Shown here: one piece after another, positions 1-9,716 of the stretch
How positions within the stretch are numbered: the first letter of the stretch is position 1
How the letters are laid out: each line of letters begins with the position of its first letter
From: Stutzerimonas stutzeri
GTDB lineage: Bacteria > Pseudomonadota > Gammaproteobacteria > Pseudomonadales > Pseudomonadaceae
Direction: 5' to 3'
DNA length: 64,000 nucleotides
Assembly: GCF_002890895.1 (NCBI RefSeq)
Contig: NZ_POUL01000005.1
Coordinates: forward strand, 186,001 to 250,000
Program-made: the position numbers and the translations under genes
Notes under the pieces: generated by a model
The model's input: only the letters and a program-made list of their open reading frames with translations
The model's database searches: none
Told to the model about the DNA's origin: nothing

Positions 1-15
1 CCTGAAAACGAAAGG

Positions 16-91
16 TGGTGCCCAGGGACGGAATCGAACCGCCGACACGGGGATTTTCAATCCCCTGCTCTACCGACTGAGCTACCTGGGC
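16..91 (-). tRNA. tRNA-Phe (GAA anticodon)
   Basis: Read on the minus strand this is a complete 76-nt cloverleaf. The acceptor stem GCCCAGG pairs with CCTGGGC, followed by an encoded CCA. The D-loop reads AGCTCAGTCGGTAGAG, the anticodon loop TTGAAAA carries anticodon GAA, and the T-arm carries GGTTCGATTCC. It decodes phenylalanine codons. It lies downstream of yggX on the same strand, separated by a hairpin. Confidence 0.97.
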
Positions 92-209
92 AACGGGGCG
101 CTATTAGACGGATTTGCCGTTTGCCTGTCAAGCGTGGCTTTGAAAATATTTAGTTAGAACGGGCATTTAGCGATATATGCAGGCGCTTTGGTCTCTAGGC
201 GCGACAGCA

Positions 210-242
210 AACCTTGGCGCTGGCTCTTGCTGCGCCAAGGTT
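210..242 (-). terminator. Hairpin downstream of yggX
   Basis: An 11-bp perfect inverted repeat (AACCTTGGCGC / GCGCCAAGGTT) with a loop of about 11 nt begins just past the yggX stop codon. No strong U-tract follows on the minus strand, so it may be a weak or Rho-assisted terminator or a 3'-end stabiliser. Confidence 0.55.
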
Positions 243-251
243 GCGAATACC

Positions 252-524
252 TTATTCGCTCGGCGGCACGTAGCCTTCGGCCTGGGCGTATTCTTCGCCG
301 GAGAGATATTTGTCCATCTCGGTCTGCAGGAATTTGCGGTCCTCGGCGTTCATCATGTTCAGCCTGCGCTCATTGATCAGCATGGTCTGGTGTTTCTGCC
401 AATCGTCCCAGGCCTTCTTCGAGACGTTTTTGTAGATGTCTTCGCCCTTGGCGCCAGGATAAGGCGGGCGCTCCAGGCCGGGCAGTTCTTCTTTGTACTT
501 GCGGCAATTCACGGTGCGGGTCAT
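252..524 (-). CDS. yggX: Probable Fe(2+)-trafficking protein YggX
   Basis: This 90-aa protein matches the YggX family over its full length. It starts [18 protein letters not shown] with the conserved near-N-terminal Cys7 and has the FxxxM-type helical core ([18 protein letters not shown]). In enterobacteria YggX is a small cytosolic protein that protects Fe-S clusters from oxidants and helps iron handling. Its ATG overlaps the mutY stop codon by 4 bp, so the two are translationally coupled; MutY itself carries a 4Fe-4S cluster, which fits the pairing. The function is inferred from family and context. Confidence 0.93.
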   Translation of the reverse strand: MTRTVNCRKYKEELPGLERPPYPGAKGEDIYKNVSKKAWDDWQKHQTMLINERRLNMMNAEDRKFLQTEMDKYLSGEEYAQAEGYVPPSE

Positions 525-1603
525 GACATCTCTCCTGCGTTCAATTCGGCGGCGGCGCGCTTGAGCAGCGTCTTTACCGGGGCGGCAAGCCCCAGTCGCG
601 GCGGGGTGGCGAGGTTATACCAGAGCCAGTCCGGCTCGGCCACGGCGCCGACTTCTGACGTGACTCTGATCAGCCAGGGCTCGATGGCCAACTGGAAATG
701 ACTGAAGGTATGGGTCAGGGTGGGGAGCTCGCGGCGCTGCTGCAATTGCAAGGCGTGACGTGCAGCGAGCGGGTCGAGCGCAGCTAGATCATCCAGCTCC
801 GGCAGGCTCCAGAGTCCGCCCCACAGTCCCGTAGGTGGGCGGCGATAGAGCAGTATGGCGCCCTCATGGTTGGCCAGCAGCGGCATCAGGGTGCGCTTGC
901 GCGGTAATGTCTTGCGCGGCTTGGGCGTCGGAAACTCGGTTTCGCGGCCCAGCAGGTGGGCGCGGCAGCCAGTCTTCAGTGGGCAGAGCAGGCAGCTGGG
1001 TTTGCTGCGCGTGCAGAGTGTCGCACCCAGGTCCATCATTGCCTGGGTGTAATGGTTGACTCGTGTTTGTGGGGTCAGCCGCTCGGCCACGTCCCACAGC
1101 TGCCGGGCTACCTTTGGCTCGCCTGGATAGCCCTCCAGTGCGGCAAAGCGGGCCAGCACGCGCTTGACGTTGCCGTCCAGAATTGGTGCCCGCAGGCCCA
1201 TGCTCAGGCTGGCAATGGCGCCGGCAGTGGACCGTCCAATGCCGGGCAGCTCGGCCAGCTGTCCCACGTCCTGCGGAAATTCACCGCCATGCTCGGCAAC
1301 AACCAGTTTGGCGGTCTTGTGCAGGTTTCGTGCACGGCTGTAGTAACCCAGCCCGGTCCATAGATGCAGAACTTCGTCCTCTGGCGCGCTGGCCAGGGCT
1401 TCGACGGTGGGTAGCGCTGCCATGAAGCGGTCGAAGTAGCCGAGCACGGTGCTGACCTGCGTCTGCTGCAGCATGATCTCCGATACCCACACACGGTAGG
1501 GCGTGATGCCTTGCTGCCAGGGCAGATCCTTGCGCCCGTGGCGGTCGTACCAGTCGAGAACGGCGACGCTGAACTGCGCGTCGCTCAACGCTTGCTGGGT
1601 CAT
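521..1603 (-). CDS. mutY: A/G-specific adenine DNA glycosylase MutY
   Basis: This 360-aa enzyme removes adenine mispaired with 8-oxoguanine. The N-terminal helix-hairpin-helix-GPD glycosylase domain includes the [12 protein letters not shown] motif and the following catalytic Asp in ILDGNVKRV. The 4Fe-4S cluster ligands follow the expected C-x6-C-x2-C-x5-C spacing ([17 protein letters not shown]). The C-terminal Nudix-like domain that reads 8-oxoG is present. The reading frame stays open further upstream into asmA, but [10 protein letters not shown] is the family-like start and its ATG overlaps the asmA stop by 4 bp. Middle gene of asmA-mutY-yggX. Confidence 0.97.
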   Translation of the reverse strand: MTQQALSDAQFSVAVLDWYDRHGRKDLPWQQGITPYRVWVSEIMLQQTQVSTVLGYFDRFMAALPTVEALASAPEDEVLHLWTGLGYYSRARNLHKTAKLVVAEHGGEFPQDVGQLAELPGIGRSTAGAIASLSMGLRAPILDGNVKRVLARFAALEGYPGEPKVARQLWDVAERLTPQTRVNHYTQAMMDLGATLCTRSKPSCLLCPLKTGCRAHLLGRETEFPTPKPRKTLPRKRTLMPLLANHEGAILLYRRPPTGLWGGLWSLPELDDLAALDPLAARHALQLQQRRELPTLTHTFSHFQLAIEPWLIRVTSEVGAVAEPDWLWYNLATPPRLGLAAPVKTLLKRAAAELNAGEMS

Positions 1604-3825
1604 CGATTGAACAGGCCTTTCAGTGCGTCTTTCAATTCGGGACTGACCTTGTCGCCCAGCTTCTCTTCGATGGTCTCGTTGAGCTTGTCTCCGGCGAGCC
1701 GGGCGGCGATTTTGCCGAGGCGGTCGTTGTCGAAGCGACAGGCCTTGGCACCCAGTTCGAGCGGACCGCGGCAGCGCAACGGCCATTCGATACCGACATA
1801 CCGTTCATTGACTGCACAGGCCGGGTCGGGCATGTCGCCCTTGTCACCCTCGATCACGAGGCCGATGCGGTAGTCCATGCCGAGCACGCGCAGGTCAACA
1901 TCACCCTCGCCGTTCACCGTGAGGCCGGGAATGCTGACCTTCAGGTCGGGGTTGCTGGCGACGCCATTGCGCAGGGTGAGGCTGCCTTTCAGTTCGCGGA
2001 ATGGCGTGTCCTTGCCGCGCGGCTCGCTGCTCAATGGCTTGCGGTTGAGGGTGGCAATGGCGCGACAAAGCTGCTGCTCGAGGTTGGCGTCGACAAGGAT
2101 GCCGTTGTCGATGATGAAGCCGATCTTGCCGTTGAGGTTGTCGATCCAGGCTTGCTGGCTGTTGCCCTGGGTGCGGATGTCGCTGTCCAGGTTGAGCAGG
2201 CCTTTGATCACCACCTCTTCGCCCTGGCTTTGCAGCAGGCCTTCGATGGGGACGCGGGCCAGGCGGGTCTGGGCGGTAATCAGGGGCACCTGCGGTCGGA
2301 CATCGAGACTGGCGGAAGCTTCAACTCGACCGTTGTAGAGGCCGCCACGCAACTGCTCCAGCGTCAGCAGTCCGCCCGCAGTGCGCGCTTTAACGGCAAA
2401 GTTGTCTACTGGCAGCTTCATTGCAGTGAGGTTGTCGATGCTCAGATTGATGCGCGTGTCCAGATTGCGCAGGGCGCTGACCGGCAGAGCAGTGGTGCTG
2501 CTCCATGCCTGCTGGGTTGGTTTGTCTGGCAGCGGCGTGGTGCCACTGCCGATAACTGCCGCTTGGGTAACTTTGACCTCGCTTTGACGCGCAGCACCGG
2601 CAGAGTCTTCCTTTGCTGGCGGCGGCAAATAGCGGTCGAGATTCAGCTGGTCCCCGCTCAGGTCGACTCGCAATGCTTGCTTGGCAAAATCACTGAGCGC
2701 GATTTGGCCGGTAAAGGTGCTGCCGTCCAGCTTCAGATTGATCTCTTCGAAGGTCAGGCTGGTCGGGGTGCCGGCAAGGCGGGTGACCAGCTCGGCCTTG
2801 CCCAGCGCGGTGTTGTCGGCCATGGCCGGGAGCTGTTGGCCGATGCTCTCGAGGAATTCACGCAGGTTGAATTCAGCGATCGACAATGCGCCGGTGATTT
2901 TTGGCTGGTCCTGCAGATCACGGGCCTTGAGTTCGCCAAGACCACGCAATTGATTGGCTGTGAACTTGAGGCTGGTCCACTCGGCGATATCGGCAGCCAG
3001 GTCGGCCAAAAGCTGGCCCTGGGCGCTGAACGACAGCGTCTTGCCATGCAAGGGTTCGCCAGAGGCCTCGCCGCTCAAGCGCAGATCCTCGAGCTGATAG
3101 CGCTGCAGCTTGGTATCGAAGCGCAACGCCCCCTGCAATTCGGTACGCGCGCGCATGACCGGCTTGTTGCTGCCGAAGAAGGCGTTGAGCTTGATTGGAA
3201 TAGAAGTGGCTTCGCGAATGGCGCCCGTGGTCAGTTCGATGCCTTCAGCGCTGAACTGCTGTCCGGTCTGTGCATCATGGTAGGTCACTCGTGCGTCGCT
3301 GATGGTCAGGCTGTCGATGTCCAGTTGCAACGGGCGCTTGGCGTTATCGGCCGTCTGCTCGTCATCCCCAGGCTCGGCCGCTTTTGCGGGTGGCGTTGCG
3401 TCTGGCGGTGTTTCGCTAGTGGCCGGGCGGCCCACGCCTTCCCAGTTACCACGTCCCTGCTCGTCGCGGTTAAGTGTCAGGTTCAGCCCATTAAGGGTGA
3501 TGTCGCTCATCTCCACTTCGCGACTTAGCAACGGCAGTACCCGGACCGACAGCCCCAGCATGCGCAGGTCGGCGAAGGGCTGTTCGGGTGTCTGTACGCT
3601 GGCCAGAGTGGTGTCGTGCAGTTCCAGGCCGAGCCAGGGAAACAGGCTCCAGCCGATGTCGCCGGCGATGTTCAGTTCGAGTCCGGCCTTGTCGCGAGCG
3701 AGTGTGCGGATCTCGTCTTTGTAGTCGTTAGGGTCGAACAGGTGGGTCAGGGCGAAGCCCAATGCGACGATGAGGAGCAGCAACCCGAGGATTACCAGGC
3801 CCAGGATCTTGCCGAGCGCTTTCAT
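1600..3825 (-). CDS. asmA: AsmA family inner-membrane/periplasmic protein
   Basis: This 741-aa protein has one N-terminal membrane helix (about residues 4-26: [21 protein letters not shown]) followed by a large periplasmic AsmA domain. The AsmA_2 region at the C-terminal side includes the [18 protein letters not shown] segment. AsmA-like proteins are members of the group thought to shape or transport phospholipids to the outer membrane; the role here is inferred. I chose the ATG at 3825 because AAAGGA lies 5-10 nt before it and the hydrophobic helix follows at once; the frame is open 19 codons further. A low-complexity Ala/Pro/Asp linker lies near residue 140. It heads the asmA-mutY-yggX operon. 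Confidence 0.92.
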   Translation of the reverse strand: MKALGKILGLVILGLLLLIVALGFALTHLFDPNDYKDEIRTLARDKAGLELNIAGDIGWSLFPWLGLELHDTTLASVQTPEQPFADLRMLGLSVRVLPLLSREVEMSDITLNGLNLTLNRDEQGRGNWEGVGRPATSETPPDATPPAKAAEPGDDEQTADNAKRPLQLDIDSLTISDARVTYHDAQTGQQFSAEGIELTTGAIREATSIPIKLNAFFGSNKPVMRARTELQGALRFDTKLQRYQLEDLRLSGEASGEPLHGKTLSFSAQGQLLADLAADIAEWTSLKFTANQLRGLGELKARDLQDQPKITGALSIAEFNLREFLESIGQQLPAMADNTALGKAELVTRLAGTPTSLTFEEINLKLDGSTFTGQIALSDFAKQALRVDLSGDQLNLDRYLPPPAKEDSAGAARQSEVKVTQAAVIGSGTTPLPDKPTQQAWSSTTALPVSALRNLDTRINLSIDNLTAMKLPVDNFAVKARTAGGLLTLEQLRGGLYNGRVEASASLDVRPQVPLITAQTRLARVPIEGLLQSQGEEVVIKGLLNLDSDIRTQGNSQQAWIDNLNGKIGFIIDNGILVDANLEQQLCRAIATLNRKPLSSEPRGKDTPFRELKGSLTLRNGVASNPDLKVSIPGLTVNGEGDVDLRVLGMDYRIGLVIEGDKGDMPDPACAVNERYVGIEWPLRCRGPLELGAKACRFDNDRLGKIAARLAGDKLNETIEEKLGDKVSPELKDALKGLFNR

Positions 3826-3990
3826 GGACAGGTCCTTTGTGTTTGGCATTTCAAAAGCAGCGAGTATAGCGTTACGAACCACGGCTTTTGCCGTGGCTGG
3901 CGTTGGAGTGGTTACCTGCGCCTGGGTTCCTGTGTGCGATGGCGGTGCTGCCAGACGCTATGACAGTCGGGGGAGAAACGTTGGCAGGGC

Positions 3991-4389
3991 TTATATCGCG
4001 TCCAGCGGGAGATGTGCCCGTGCGGCCAATGCTTGAGCCTCCAGCTGGTCTGCCGGTGCCGCCAGGTGCAGATCCTGCCCGGCTTCACTGGCCAGACGCC
4101 GACTTTCTTCGAGGATGCGTGCACCTACGCCCCGACGGCGAGTGAGCTTACGTACGCACAAGTGCGACAGACGCCAGTTGGGCGAGCCTCGTTGCAACAG
4201 GGCGGCACCGAGCAGCCGGTCATTGAAACGACCCGCGATCAGGCTGTGGTCGGCCAGCCCGGCCTCGATCAGGGCTGTGGCATCTGTGTATGGCGTCAGG
4301 AGCCAGGCTGGGGCGTCGGCGAAGATTTTCGCCAGATCGATACGGTCCTGCTGGCTGGGCTCGGTTACGACTTCAACGAAAACGGGCAT
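3991..4389 (-). CDS. GNAT N-acetyltransferase-fold protein, PanZ/PanM-like
   Basis: This 132-aa single-domain GNAT-fold protein starts at the ATG preceded by AGGTC (MPVFVEVVTEP); an in-frame start 20 codons upstream looks less likely. The acetyl-CoA binding segment is RRRGVGARILEESRRLA at about residues 84-100, preceded by the SHLCVRKLTR strand. The overall pattern resembles PanZ, the acetyl-CoA sensor that triggers PanD maturation in enterobacteria. Pseudomonads mostly process PanD without PanZ, so the assignment is tentative and a general acetyltransferase is the alternative. It is divergent from hisB. Confidence 0.65.
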   Translation of the reverse strand: MPVFVEVVTEPSQQDRIDLAKIFADAPAWLLTPYTDATALIEAGLADHSLIAGRFNDRLLGAALLQRGSPNWRLSHLCVRKLTRRRGVGARILEESRRLASEAGQDLHLAAPADQLEAQALAARAHLPLDAI

Positions 4390-4554
4390 GTTGACCTGGC
4401 TGTTGTGGTGAGTGACGGAAAGGATAACCGTGCCGGCTCTGCGACGCACGACAGCGCAGCCGATAGGCCGGCCGGTGAGTCGTTGAGCGGTCAGCCTCTG
4501 TGCTGCTTGATCAGCCAGCCGGCAGTTTGCAGCAGCCGAGCCGCTGGGCGCGTA

Positions 4555-4582
4555 TCGACGAGGGTAGGTTTGGGCCTATAAT
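4555..4582 (+). promoter_or_regulatory. Probable sigma-70 promoter of hisB
   Basis: A perfect -10 box TATAAT (4577-4582) is preceded at 16 bp by TCGACG (4555-4560), which matches TTGACA at four of six positions. The hisB ATG is about 38 nt downstream of the -10. No his leader peptide with a histidine codon run was seen, in line with pseudomonads lacking his attenuation. Confidence 0.7.
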
Positions 4583-4620
4583 GCGGCTCATTTTTCGCCC
4601 CACGATCAGCGGAGCTGTTG

Positions 4621-5214
4621 ATGTCCGAACGTACGGCTTGCGTAGAGCGCAACACCCTGGAAACCCAGGTCAAGGCCACCATCAACCTGGACGGCACCGG
4701 CAAGAGCCGCTTTGCCATCGGCGTGCCGTTTCTCGAGCATATGCTCGACCAGATCGCCCGCCACGGTTTGATCGATCTGGACATCGAATGCCAGGGCGAT
4801 TTGCACATTGATGACCACCACACCGTCGAAGACGTTGGCATCACCCTCGGCCAGGCATTCGCCAAAGCTGTTGGCGACAAGAAAGGCATGACCCGTTACG
4901 GGCATTCCTACGTGCCATTGGATGAAGCGCTGTCGCGCGTGGTGATCGACTTTTCCGGGCGTCCGGGTCTGCAGATGCATGTCCCCTACACCCGCGCCAG
5001 CGTGGGCGGCTTCGATGTCGATCTGTTTCAGGAATTCTTCCAGGGCTTCGTTAACCACGCCTTGGTGACCCTGCACATCGACAACCTGCGTGGGCACAAC
5101 ACCCACCACCAGATCGAGACCGTGTTCAAGGCGTTCGGCCGCGCGCTGCGCATGGCGGTGACGCTGGATGAGCGCATGGCCGGGCAGATGCCGTCGACCA
5201 AAGGTTGCCTGTAA
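4621..5214 (+). CDS. hisB: Imidazoleglycerol-phosphate dehydratase
   Basis: This 197-aa monofunctional HisB dehydrates imidazole-glycerol phosphate to imidazole-acetol phosphate in histidine synthesis. Both halves of the duplicated fold carry the Mn-binding His motifs: [13 protein letters not shown] and [11 protein letters not shown] in the first, [10 protein letters not shown] and [19 protein letters not shown] in the second. There is no phosphatase domain, unlike E. coli HisB. The ATG at 4621 is preferred to the TTG just before it. The stop codon shares one base with the hisH start. Confidence 0.98.
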   Translation: MSERTACVERNTLETQVKATINLDGTGKSRFAIGVPFLEHMLDQIARHGLIDLDIECQGDLHIDDHHTVEDVGITLGQAFAKAVGDKKGMTRYGHSYVPLDEALSRVVIDFSGRPGLQMHVPYTRASVGGFDVDLFQEFFQGFVNHALVTLHIDNLRGHNTHHQIETVFKAFGRALRMAVTLDERMAGQMPSTKGCL

Positions 5215-5852
5215 TGCAGACCGTCGCAGTCATCGATTACGGCATGGGCAACCTGCATTCGGTCGCCAAGGCGCTCGAGCATGTGGGTGCCGGCCGGGTG
5301 CTTATTACCAGCGATGCCCAGGTCATTCGCGAAGCCGATCGCGTGGTGTTTCCCGGCGTCGGCGCGATTCGCGATTGCATGGCTGAAATCCGCCGGCTGG
5401 GCTTTGACGAGCTGGTACGTGAAGTCAGCGTCGATCGGCCGTTCCTCGGCATCTGCGTGGGTATGCAGGCACTGATGGAGCGCAGCGAAGAGAACGGCGG
5501 CGTCGATTGCATTGGCCTGTTTCCCGGTCAGGTGCGTTTCTTCGGCAAGGATCTGGAAGAAGACGGCGAGCGCCTCAAGGTGCCGCACATGGGCTGGAAC
5601 CAGGTCGAGCAGGCTGTCAGCCATCCGCTCTGGCACAACATACCCGCCGATGGCCGCTTCTATTTCGTGCACAGCTACTACATTGAGGCCGGTAATCCGC
5701 GCCAGGTGGTTGGCCGTGGCCATTACGGCCAAGATTTCGCCGCCGCGCTGGCCGACGGTTCGCGCTTTGCCGTGCAGTTTCATCCCGAGAAGAGCCATAC
5801 CCACGGCTTGCAGCTGCTGCAGAACTTCGCTGCCTGGGATGGCCGCTGGTAA
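5214..5852 (+). CDS. hisH: Imidazole glycerol phosphate synthase glutaminase subunit HisH
   Basis: This 212-aa class I glutamine amidotransferase supplies ammonia to HisF. The nucleophile is Cys81 in FLGICVGMQ, and the catalytic His-x-Glu is in FHPEKSH near the C-terminus. The glutamine-pocket segment YFVHSYY is intact. The ATG overlaps the hisB stop by 1 bp, so I prefer it to the in-frame start three codons upstream. HisH and HisF form the heterodimer making IGP and AICAR; hisF lies about 1.2 kb downstream in the same cluster. Confidence 0.97.
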   Translation: MQTVAVIDYGMGNLHSVAKALEHVGAGRVLITSDAQVIREADRVVFPGVGAIRDCMAEIRRLGFDELVREVSVDRPFLGICVGMQALMERSEENGGVDCIGLFPGQVRFFGKDLEEDGERLKVPHMGWNQVEQAVSHPLWHNIPADGRFYFVHSYYIEAGNPRQVVGRGHYGQDFAAALADGSRFAVQFHPEKSHTHGLQLLQNFAAWDGRW

Positions 5853-6112
5853 TGAGCCGGGCGAAGCTCAAGGCGCCGGTCTTGGCACTGGATTCAGCTC
5901 AGGAACAGGCCGCACAGCAGATCATCAAGCGCTTTCTGGAAGACCGCTTCGAGTTGGAACTGGGTTCATTCGAGGCGCAGGAAGTGCTCGATCTGTTCGC
6001 TCGCGAGATCGCTCCGCTGTATTACAACAAGGCGATCTTCGACGTGCAGACGCACCTGAAAGAGCGCTTCGAAAGCATCGAAAGCGACCTGTGGGCGCTC
6101 GAGAAAAACTAG
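5852..6112 (+). CDS. DUF2164 family protein in the his cluster
   Basis: This 86-aa soluble, mostly helical protein has the DUF2164 pattern (IIKRFLEDRFELELGSFEAQEVLDLFAREIAP and the YYNKAIFDVQ motif). No catalytic motif is visible and the function is unknown. Its start overlaps the hisH stop by 1 bp, so it is translationally coupled to histidine biosynthesis genes; whether it has a metabolic role is only inference from that coupling. Confidence 0.85.
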   Translation: MSRAKLKAPVLALDSAQEQAAQQIIKRFLEDRFELELGSFEAQEVLDLFAREIAPLYYNKAIFDVQTHLKERFESIESDLWALEKN

Positions 6113-6213
6113 CGGCAGCGGCAGGCTTCTGCTGACGTTGCCAGAAATAGATACGCAGGCATGCTCGCCGCTATCGGCTTGCAGCTTGCCGCTCGTTTGA
6201 CGAAGGAAAAAGC

Positions 6214-6957
6214 ATGCTGATCATTCCCGCCATCGATCTCAAGGACGGCGCCTGTGTGCGTCTGCGTCAGGGCCTGATGGACGACGCCACGGTGTTCTCC
6301 GACGACCCGGTGGCCATGGCCGCCAAATGGGTCGAGGCCGGCTGCCGTCGCCTGCATCTGGTCGATCTCAACGGCGCCTTCGAAGGCCAGCCGGTCAATG
6401 GTGAAGTGGTCACCGCAATCGCCAAGCGCTATCCCGACCTGCCGATCCAGATCGGTGGCGGCATCCGCTCGCTGGAAACCATCGAGCACTACGTTCGCGC
6501 TGGCGTCAGCTACGTGATCATCGGCACCAAGGCGGTCAAGCAGCCGGAATTCGTCGGCGAAGCCTGCCGCGCCTTCCCGGGCAAGGTGATCGTCGGCCTG
6601 GATGCAAAAGACGGCTTTGTCGCCACCGACGGCTGGGCTGAGGTCAGCAGTGTTCAGGCTGTCGACCTGGCGCGACGCTTCGAGGCTGATGGCGTCTCGG
6701 CAATCGTCTACACGGACATCGCCAAGGACGGCATGATGCAGGGCTGCAACGTCGAAGCCACTGTGGCGCTGGCCAATGCCAGTCGCATCCCGGTGATCGC
6801 CTCTGGCGGCATTCACAACATCGGTGACATCCAGAAGCTGCTCGACACCAACACGCGCGGGATTGTCGGCGCAATTACCGGTCGTGCGATCTATGAGGGC
6901 ACGCTCGATGTTGCCGAGGCGCAGGCGCTCTGCGATCTGAAGTACAAGGACGAATAA
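6214..6957 (+). CDS. hisA: Phosphoribosylformimino-5-aminoimidazole carboxamide ribotide isomerase
   Basis: This 247-aa TIM-barrel enzyme isomerises ProFAR to PRFAR in histidine synthesis. Catalytic Asp8 is in IPAIDLKDG and the second catalytic Asp is in [10 protein letters not shown]. The phosphate-binding repeats QIGGGIRS and IASGGIHN are present. AAGGAAAAA precedes the ATG. The gap to the DUF2164 gene (about 100 bp) contains imperfect GC-rich inverted repeats. Confidence 0.98.
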   Translation: MLIIPAIDLKDGACVRLRQGLMDDATVFSDDPVAMAAKWVEAGCRRLHLVDLNGAFEGQPVNGEVVTAIAKRYPDLPIQIGGGIRSLETIEHYVRAGVSYVIIGTKAVKQPEFVGEACRAFPGKVIVGLDAKDGFVATDGWAEVSSVQAVDLARRFEADGVSAIVYTDIAKDGMMQGCNVEATVALANASRIPVIASGGIHNIGDIQKLLDTNTRGIVGAITGRAIYEGTLDVAEAQALCDLKYKDE

Positions 6958-6960
6958 GCC

Positions 6961-7038
6961 GTAGGGCGGACAAAGCTTCGCTTGTCCGCCGTGCATCCGG
7001 TGACCCGGTGGACAACGCTGCGCGGTTGTCCACCCTAC
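6961..7038. repeat. Paired REP-like palindromes between hisA and hisF
   Basis: Two related hairpins lie head to tail. The first is GGCGGACAA / TTGTCCGCC (6965-6990). The second is GGTGGACAAC / GTTGTCCACC (7007-7034). GTAGGG at 6961 is complementary to CCCTAC at the far end, so the whole block is also one large inverted repeat. The GTAGGGyGGACAA core looks like a REP/BIME element of the kind dispersed in pseudomonad intergenic regions. It separates hisA from hisF by 95 bp. Confidence 0.75.
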
Positions 7039-7052
7039 GAGAGAGATCGACC

Positions 7053-7823
7053 ATGGCCTTGGCCAAACGCATCATTCCCTGCCTCGACGTGGACAACGGC
7101 CGCGTGGTCAAGGGCGTCCAGTTTGAAAACATCCGCGATGCCGGTGATCCGGTGGAGATCGCCCGTCGCTACGACGAACAGGGCGCTGACGAGATCACCT
7201 TCCTCGATATCACTGCCAGCGTCGACAACCGCGACACCACGCTGCATACGGTCGAGCGCATGGCTAGCCAGGTGTTCATTCCGCTGACCGTCGGCGGCGG
7301 TGTGCGCTCGGTGCAGGATATTCGCAACCTGCTCAACGCCGGCGCCGACAAGGTCTCGATCAACACCGCCGCGGTGTTCACGCCGGAGTTCGTCGGTGAA
7401 GCGGCCGATCGGTTCGGCTCGCAGTGCATTGTCGTTGCCATCGATGCCAAGCGGGTTTCCAAGCCGGGCGAAACCCCGCGTTGGGAGATCTTTACTCACG
7501 GTGGGCGCAAGCCGACCGGGCTCGACGCCGTGCTGTGGGCGCAGAAGATGGAAGCGCTGGGCGCTGGCGAAATCCTCCTGACCAGCATGGACCAGGACGG
7601 CGTCAAGAGTGGCTACGACCTGGGTGTGACTCGGGCGATCAGCGAAGCGGTGCATATTCCGGTGATCGCCTCTGGTGGCGTCGGCAATCTGCAGCATCTG
7701 GCCGATGGCGTTCTGCAAGGCAAGGCCGATGCGGTGCTGGCCGCAAGCATCTTCCATTTCGGCGAGTACACCGTGCCGGAAGCCAAGGCCTATATGGCCA
7801 GCTGCGGCATCGTGATGCGCTGA
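7053..7823 (+). CDS. hisF: Imidazole glycerol phosphate synthase cyclase subunit HisF
   Basis: This 256-aa TIM barrel forms IGP and AICAR with ammonia from HisH. Catalytic Asp12 is in [10 protein letters not shown] and the second Asp lies in LLTSMDQDG. Phosphate sites are VGGGVRS and IASGGVGN. I chose the ATG preceded by GAGAGA; the frame is open 15 codons further upstream only through the REP element. It ends the his cluster; hisI/hisE are not in the window. Confidence 0.98.
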   Translation: MALAKRIIPCLDVDNGRVVKGVQFENIRDAGDPVEIARRYDEQGADEITFLDITASVDNRDTTLHTVERMASQVFIPLTVGGGVRSVQDIRNLLNAGADKVSINTAAVFTPEFVGEAADRFGSQCIVVAIDAKRVSKPGETPRWEIFTHGGRKPTGLDAVLWAQKMEALGAGEILLTSMDQDGVKSGYDLGVTRAISEAVHIPVIASGGVGNLQHLADGVLQGKADAVLAASIFHFGEYTVPEAKAYMASCGIVMR

Positions 7824-7914
7824 TCGGCGCGTACCGGACTGCTCGAAGCTGCACTTACAACATACAAGGACACAGCCGCGACATACCGCGGCTGCCGCAT
7901 CAGGGAACCCCGCC

Positions 7915-8661
7915 ATGTTCAAAAACACATTGTTGTCGCTGGCCGCCAGCCTGTCGCTGATCACTTCTGCTGCGCACTCCGCGCCGGAACCAATCAATCT
8001 GCTCACCGAAAATTTCCCGCCCTACAACATGGCAGTCGACGGCAAGAATTTTGCGCGCGACGAAAACATTACGGGTATCGCCGCCGACATCGTCCGCGAA
8101 ATGTTCAAGCGTGCCGGTGTGGAGTACACGCTGACGCTGCGTTTCCCCTGGGAGCGGATTTACAAGATGGCTCTGGAGATGCCAGGGTACGGCGTATTCG
8201 TCACTGCTCGGTTGCCGGAGCGGGAAGAGCTCTTCAAGTGGGTGGGGCCGATCGGTCCGGACGACTGGGTGCTGTTGGCGAGGGGCGACAGCACGATCGA
8301 AGTCAGCAGTCTCGAGCAGGCCAGCCAGTACCGCATTGGCGCCTACAAGGGTGATGCGATTGCCGAACACCTCGCGGCACAGGGGTTGGAGCCGTCGCTG
8401 GTCCTGCGCGACCAAACCAACGTGGACAAGCTCCAGGGCGGCACGATCGACCTCTGGGCCACCGGTGATCCGGCTGGGCGCTACCTGGCCAAGCAGCAAG
8501 GCGTAAACGGCCTAAAGCGGGTGCTCAAGTTCGACAGTGCGGAGCTCTACCTGGCGCTCAACAAAGGTGTCCCTGATGAGACCGTAGCCAGGCTGCAGGC
8601 CACGCTGGAGCAGATGCGCGCTGACGGCACGCTAGACAGTATCCAAGGTCGCTATCTGTAA
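7915..8661 (+). CDS. Periplasmic solute-binding protein (SBP_bac_3 type), orphan
   Basis: This 248-aa protein has a Sec signal peptide (about residues 1-23, ending SAAHSAP) and a type II periplasmic binding fold of the amino-acid binding protein class (LTENFPPYNMA, LRFPWERIYKM, YRIGAYKGDAIAEHL, GTIDLWATGDPAG). No permease or ATPase gene is nearby, so it may share another transporter or act as a sensor-type protein. A frameshifted paralogue follows 300 bp downstream. A hairpin AGCCGCG/CGCGGCT (7874-7893) sits before the start. The ligand is unknown. Confidence 0.85.
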   Translation: MFKNTLLSLAASLSLITSAAHSAPEPINLLTENFPPYNMAVDGKNFARDENITGIAADIVREMFKRAGVEYTLTLRFPWERIYKMALEMPGYGVFVTARLPEREELFKWVGPIGPDDWVLLARGDSTIEVSSLEQASQYRIGAYKGDAIAEHLAAQGLEPSLVLRDQTNVDKLQGGTIDLWATGDPAGRYLAKQQGVNGLKRVLKFDSAELYLALNKGVPDETVARLQATLEQMRADGTLDSIQGRYL

Positions 8662-8963
8662 GCGGTCTGTTCCGATTCGTAGCGTAGTTGTACCACAGCG
8701 CCCCGTTTCGGAACGCTATGCTGAGTCTCCTCAGCGAGCACGGGGGAGTCTCCTTCCGTTTCGCCCGTCGCGCAGCTGTAAGGGCCTGGGGTGATGGCAA
8801 TATGATGCTCAAGTTTGTGCGGTTCGTCCCATTTCGGCCGTAGCCACGCTACGCCTGGATCGCAAGTTGCTAAACATTAGAGGTGCGAAACACGCAAGGG
8901 CTCTGCTAGTCAGTTGTCAGCGTTGTGTCGCCTGTGGATGTTTTGCATACGGGGGAGGGTGCG
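8662..8963 (+). other. Intergenic region between the two binding-protein paralogues
   Basis: 302 bp without a credible gene. Near its start is an inverted repeat GTTCCGA (8669-8675) / TCGGAAC (8708-8714) that could end the upstream transcript, but there is no U-tract. The rest shows no clear promoter or conserved element to my eye; a GGGGGAGGG ribosome-binding stretch lies directly before the downstream gene. Confidence 0.5.
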
Positions 8964-9709
8964 ATGAGACGAATTCTAGCGGCCGGGCTATTGCTGGTAA
9001 TGGCAGTCTCGGCCAGGGCAGCACTGCCTGAAGACTACAAGGTGGTGCTACTGACCGAGAATTTCCCGCCGTTCAATATGGCAGCGGACGGCAAGAACTA
9101 TGCAGCAGACCACAACATCAGCGGGATCAATGCCGAGATCGTGCGCGAGATGTTCAAGCGTGCCGAGATTGATTACAGCCTGACGCTGCGTTTCCCCTGG
9201 GAGCGCATCTACAACCAGGTCCTGGAGCATCCCGATCAGGGACTGTTTCTACCACCTATACACCTGAGCGTGAGCCGCTGTTCAAATGGGTCGGCCCGCT
9301 GGCCAGTACCGGATGGGTGCTGCTGGCCCCGGCAGGCAGCCCGATGCGGCTGAGCTCGCTTGAGCAGGCCAAGCAGTACCAGGTCGGCGCCTACAAGAAC
9401 GACGCGGTTAGCCAGCACTTGGAAAGCAAGGGTTTCGAGCCGATCAACTCACTGCGCGACCAGGAAAACATCGGCAAGCTGCCCAAGGGGCAGATAGATC
9501 TCTGGGCGACAACCGACCCGGTCGGGCCCTACCTGGCGAAGCAGGAGGGGGTGAGCGGTCTGACCACGGTGTTGCGTTTCAACGACGCGCAGTTGTTTCT
9601 TGCGCTGAACAAAGAGACGCCGGATGAAGTCGTCTCAAGATTGCAGAAAGCGCTGAATGAGATGAAGAGTGATGGCGCCATCGACGCCATCATGCGTCGC
9701 TATCTCTGA
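8964..9709 (+). pseudogene. Periplasmic solute-binding protein paralogue, frameshifted
   Basis: The reading frame starts MRRILAAGLLLVMA with a signal peptide and follows the upstream paralogue closely (LTENFPPFNMA, DGKNYAADHNISGI, IVREMFKRA, LRFPWERIY) to about 9245. The homology then continues in the -1 frame (TPEREPLFKWVG, YQVGAYKNDA, QIDLWATTDPVGPYLAK) to the stop at 9709. The lesion maps to the T run at 9246-9248: one extra T would restore GLFSTTYTPERE, matching the paralogue's GVFVTARLPERE. The rest of both halves is well conserved, so this is either a recent one-base deletion or a sequencing error. Confidence 0.88.
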
Positions 9710-9716
9710 CCTGTCC

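Noticed and set aside
2152..3528. 458-codon open frame antisense to asmA
   Set aside because: It is a codon shadow in GC-rich DNA: asmA has a coherent domain structure, signal helix and ribosome-binding site, and the antisense translation resembles no family and has no start signal.
4400..4620. Histidine attenuator leader before hisB
   Set aside because: No short frame with consecutive histidine codons and no terminator were found in this gap.
6111..6194. Second REP-like palindrome between DUF2164 gene and hisA
   Set aside because: AGCGGCAGCGGCAGG and GCTTGCAGCTTGCCGCT are only imperfectly complementary. It may be a decayed repeat, but I cannot support it from one copy.
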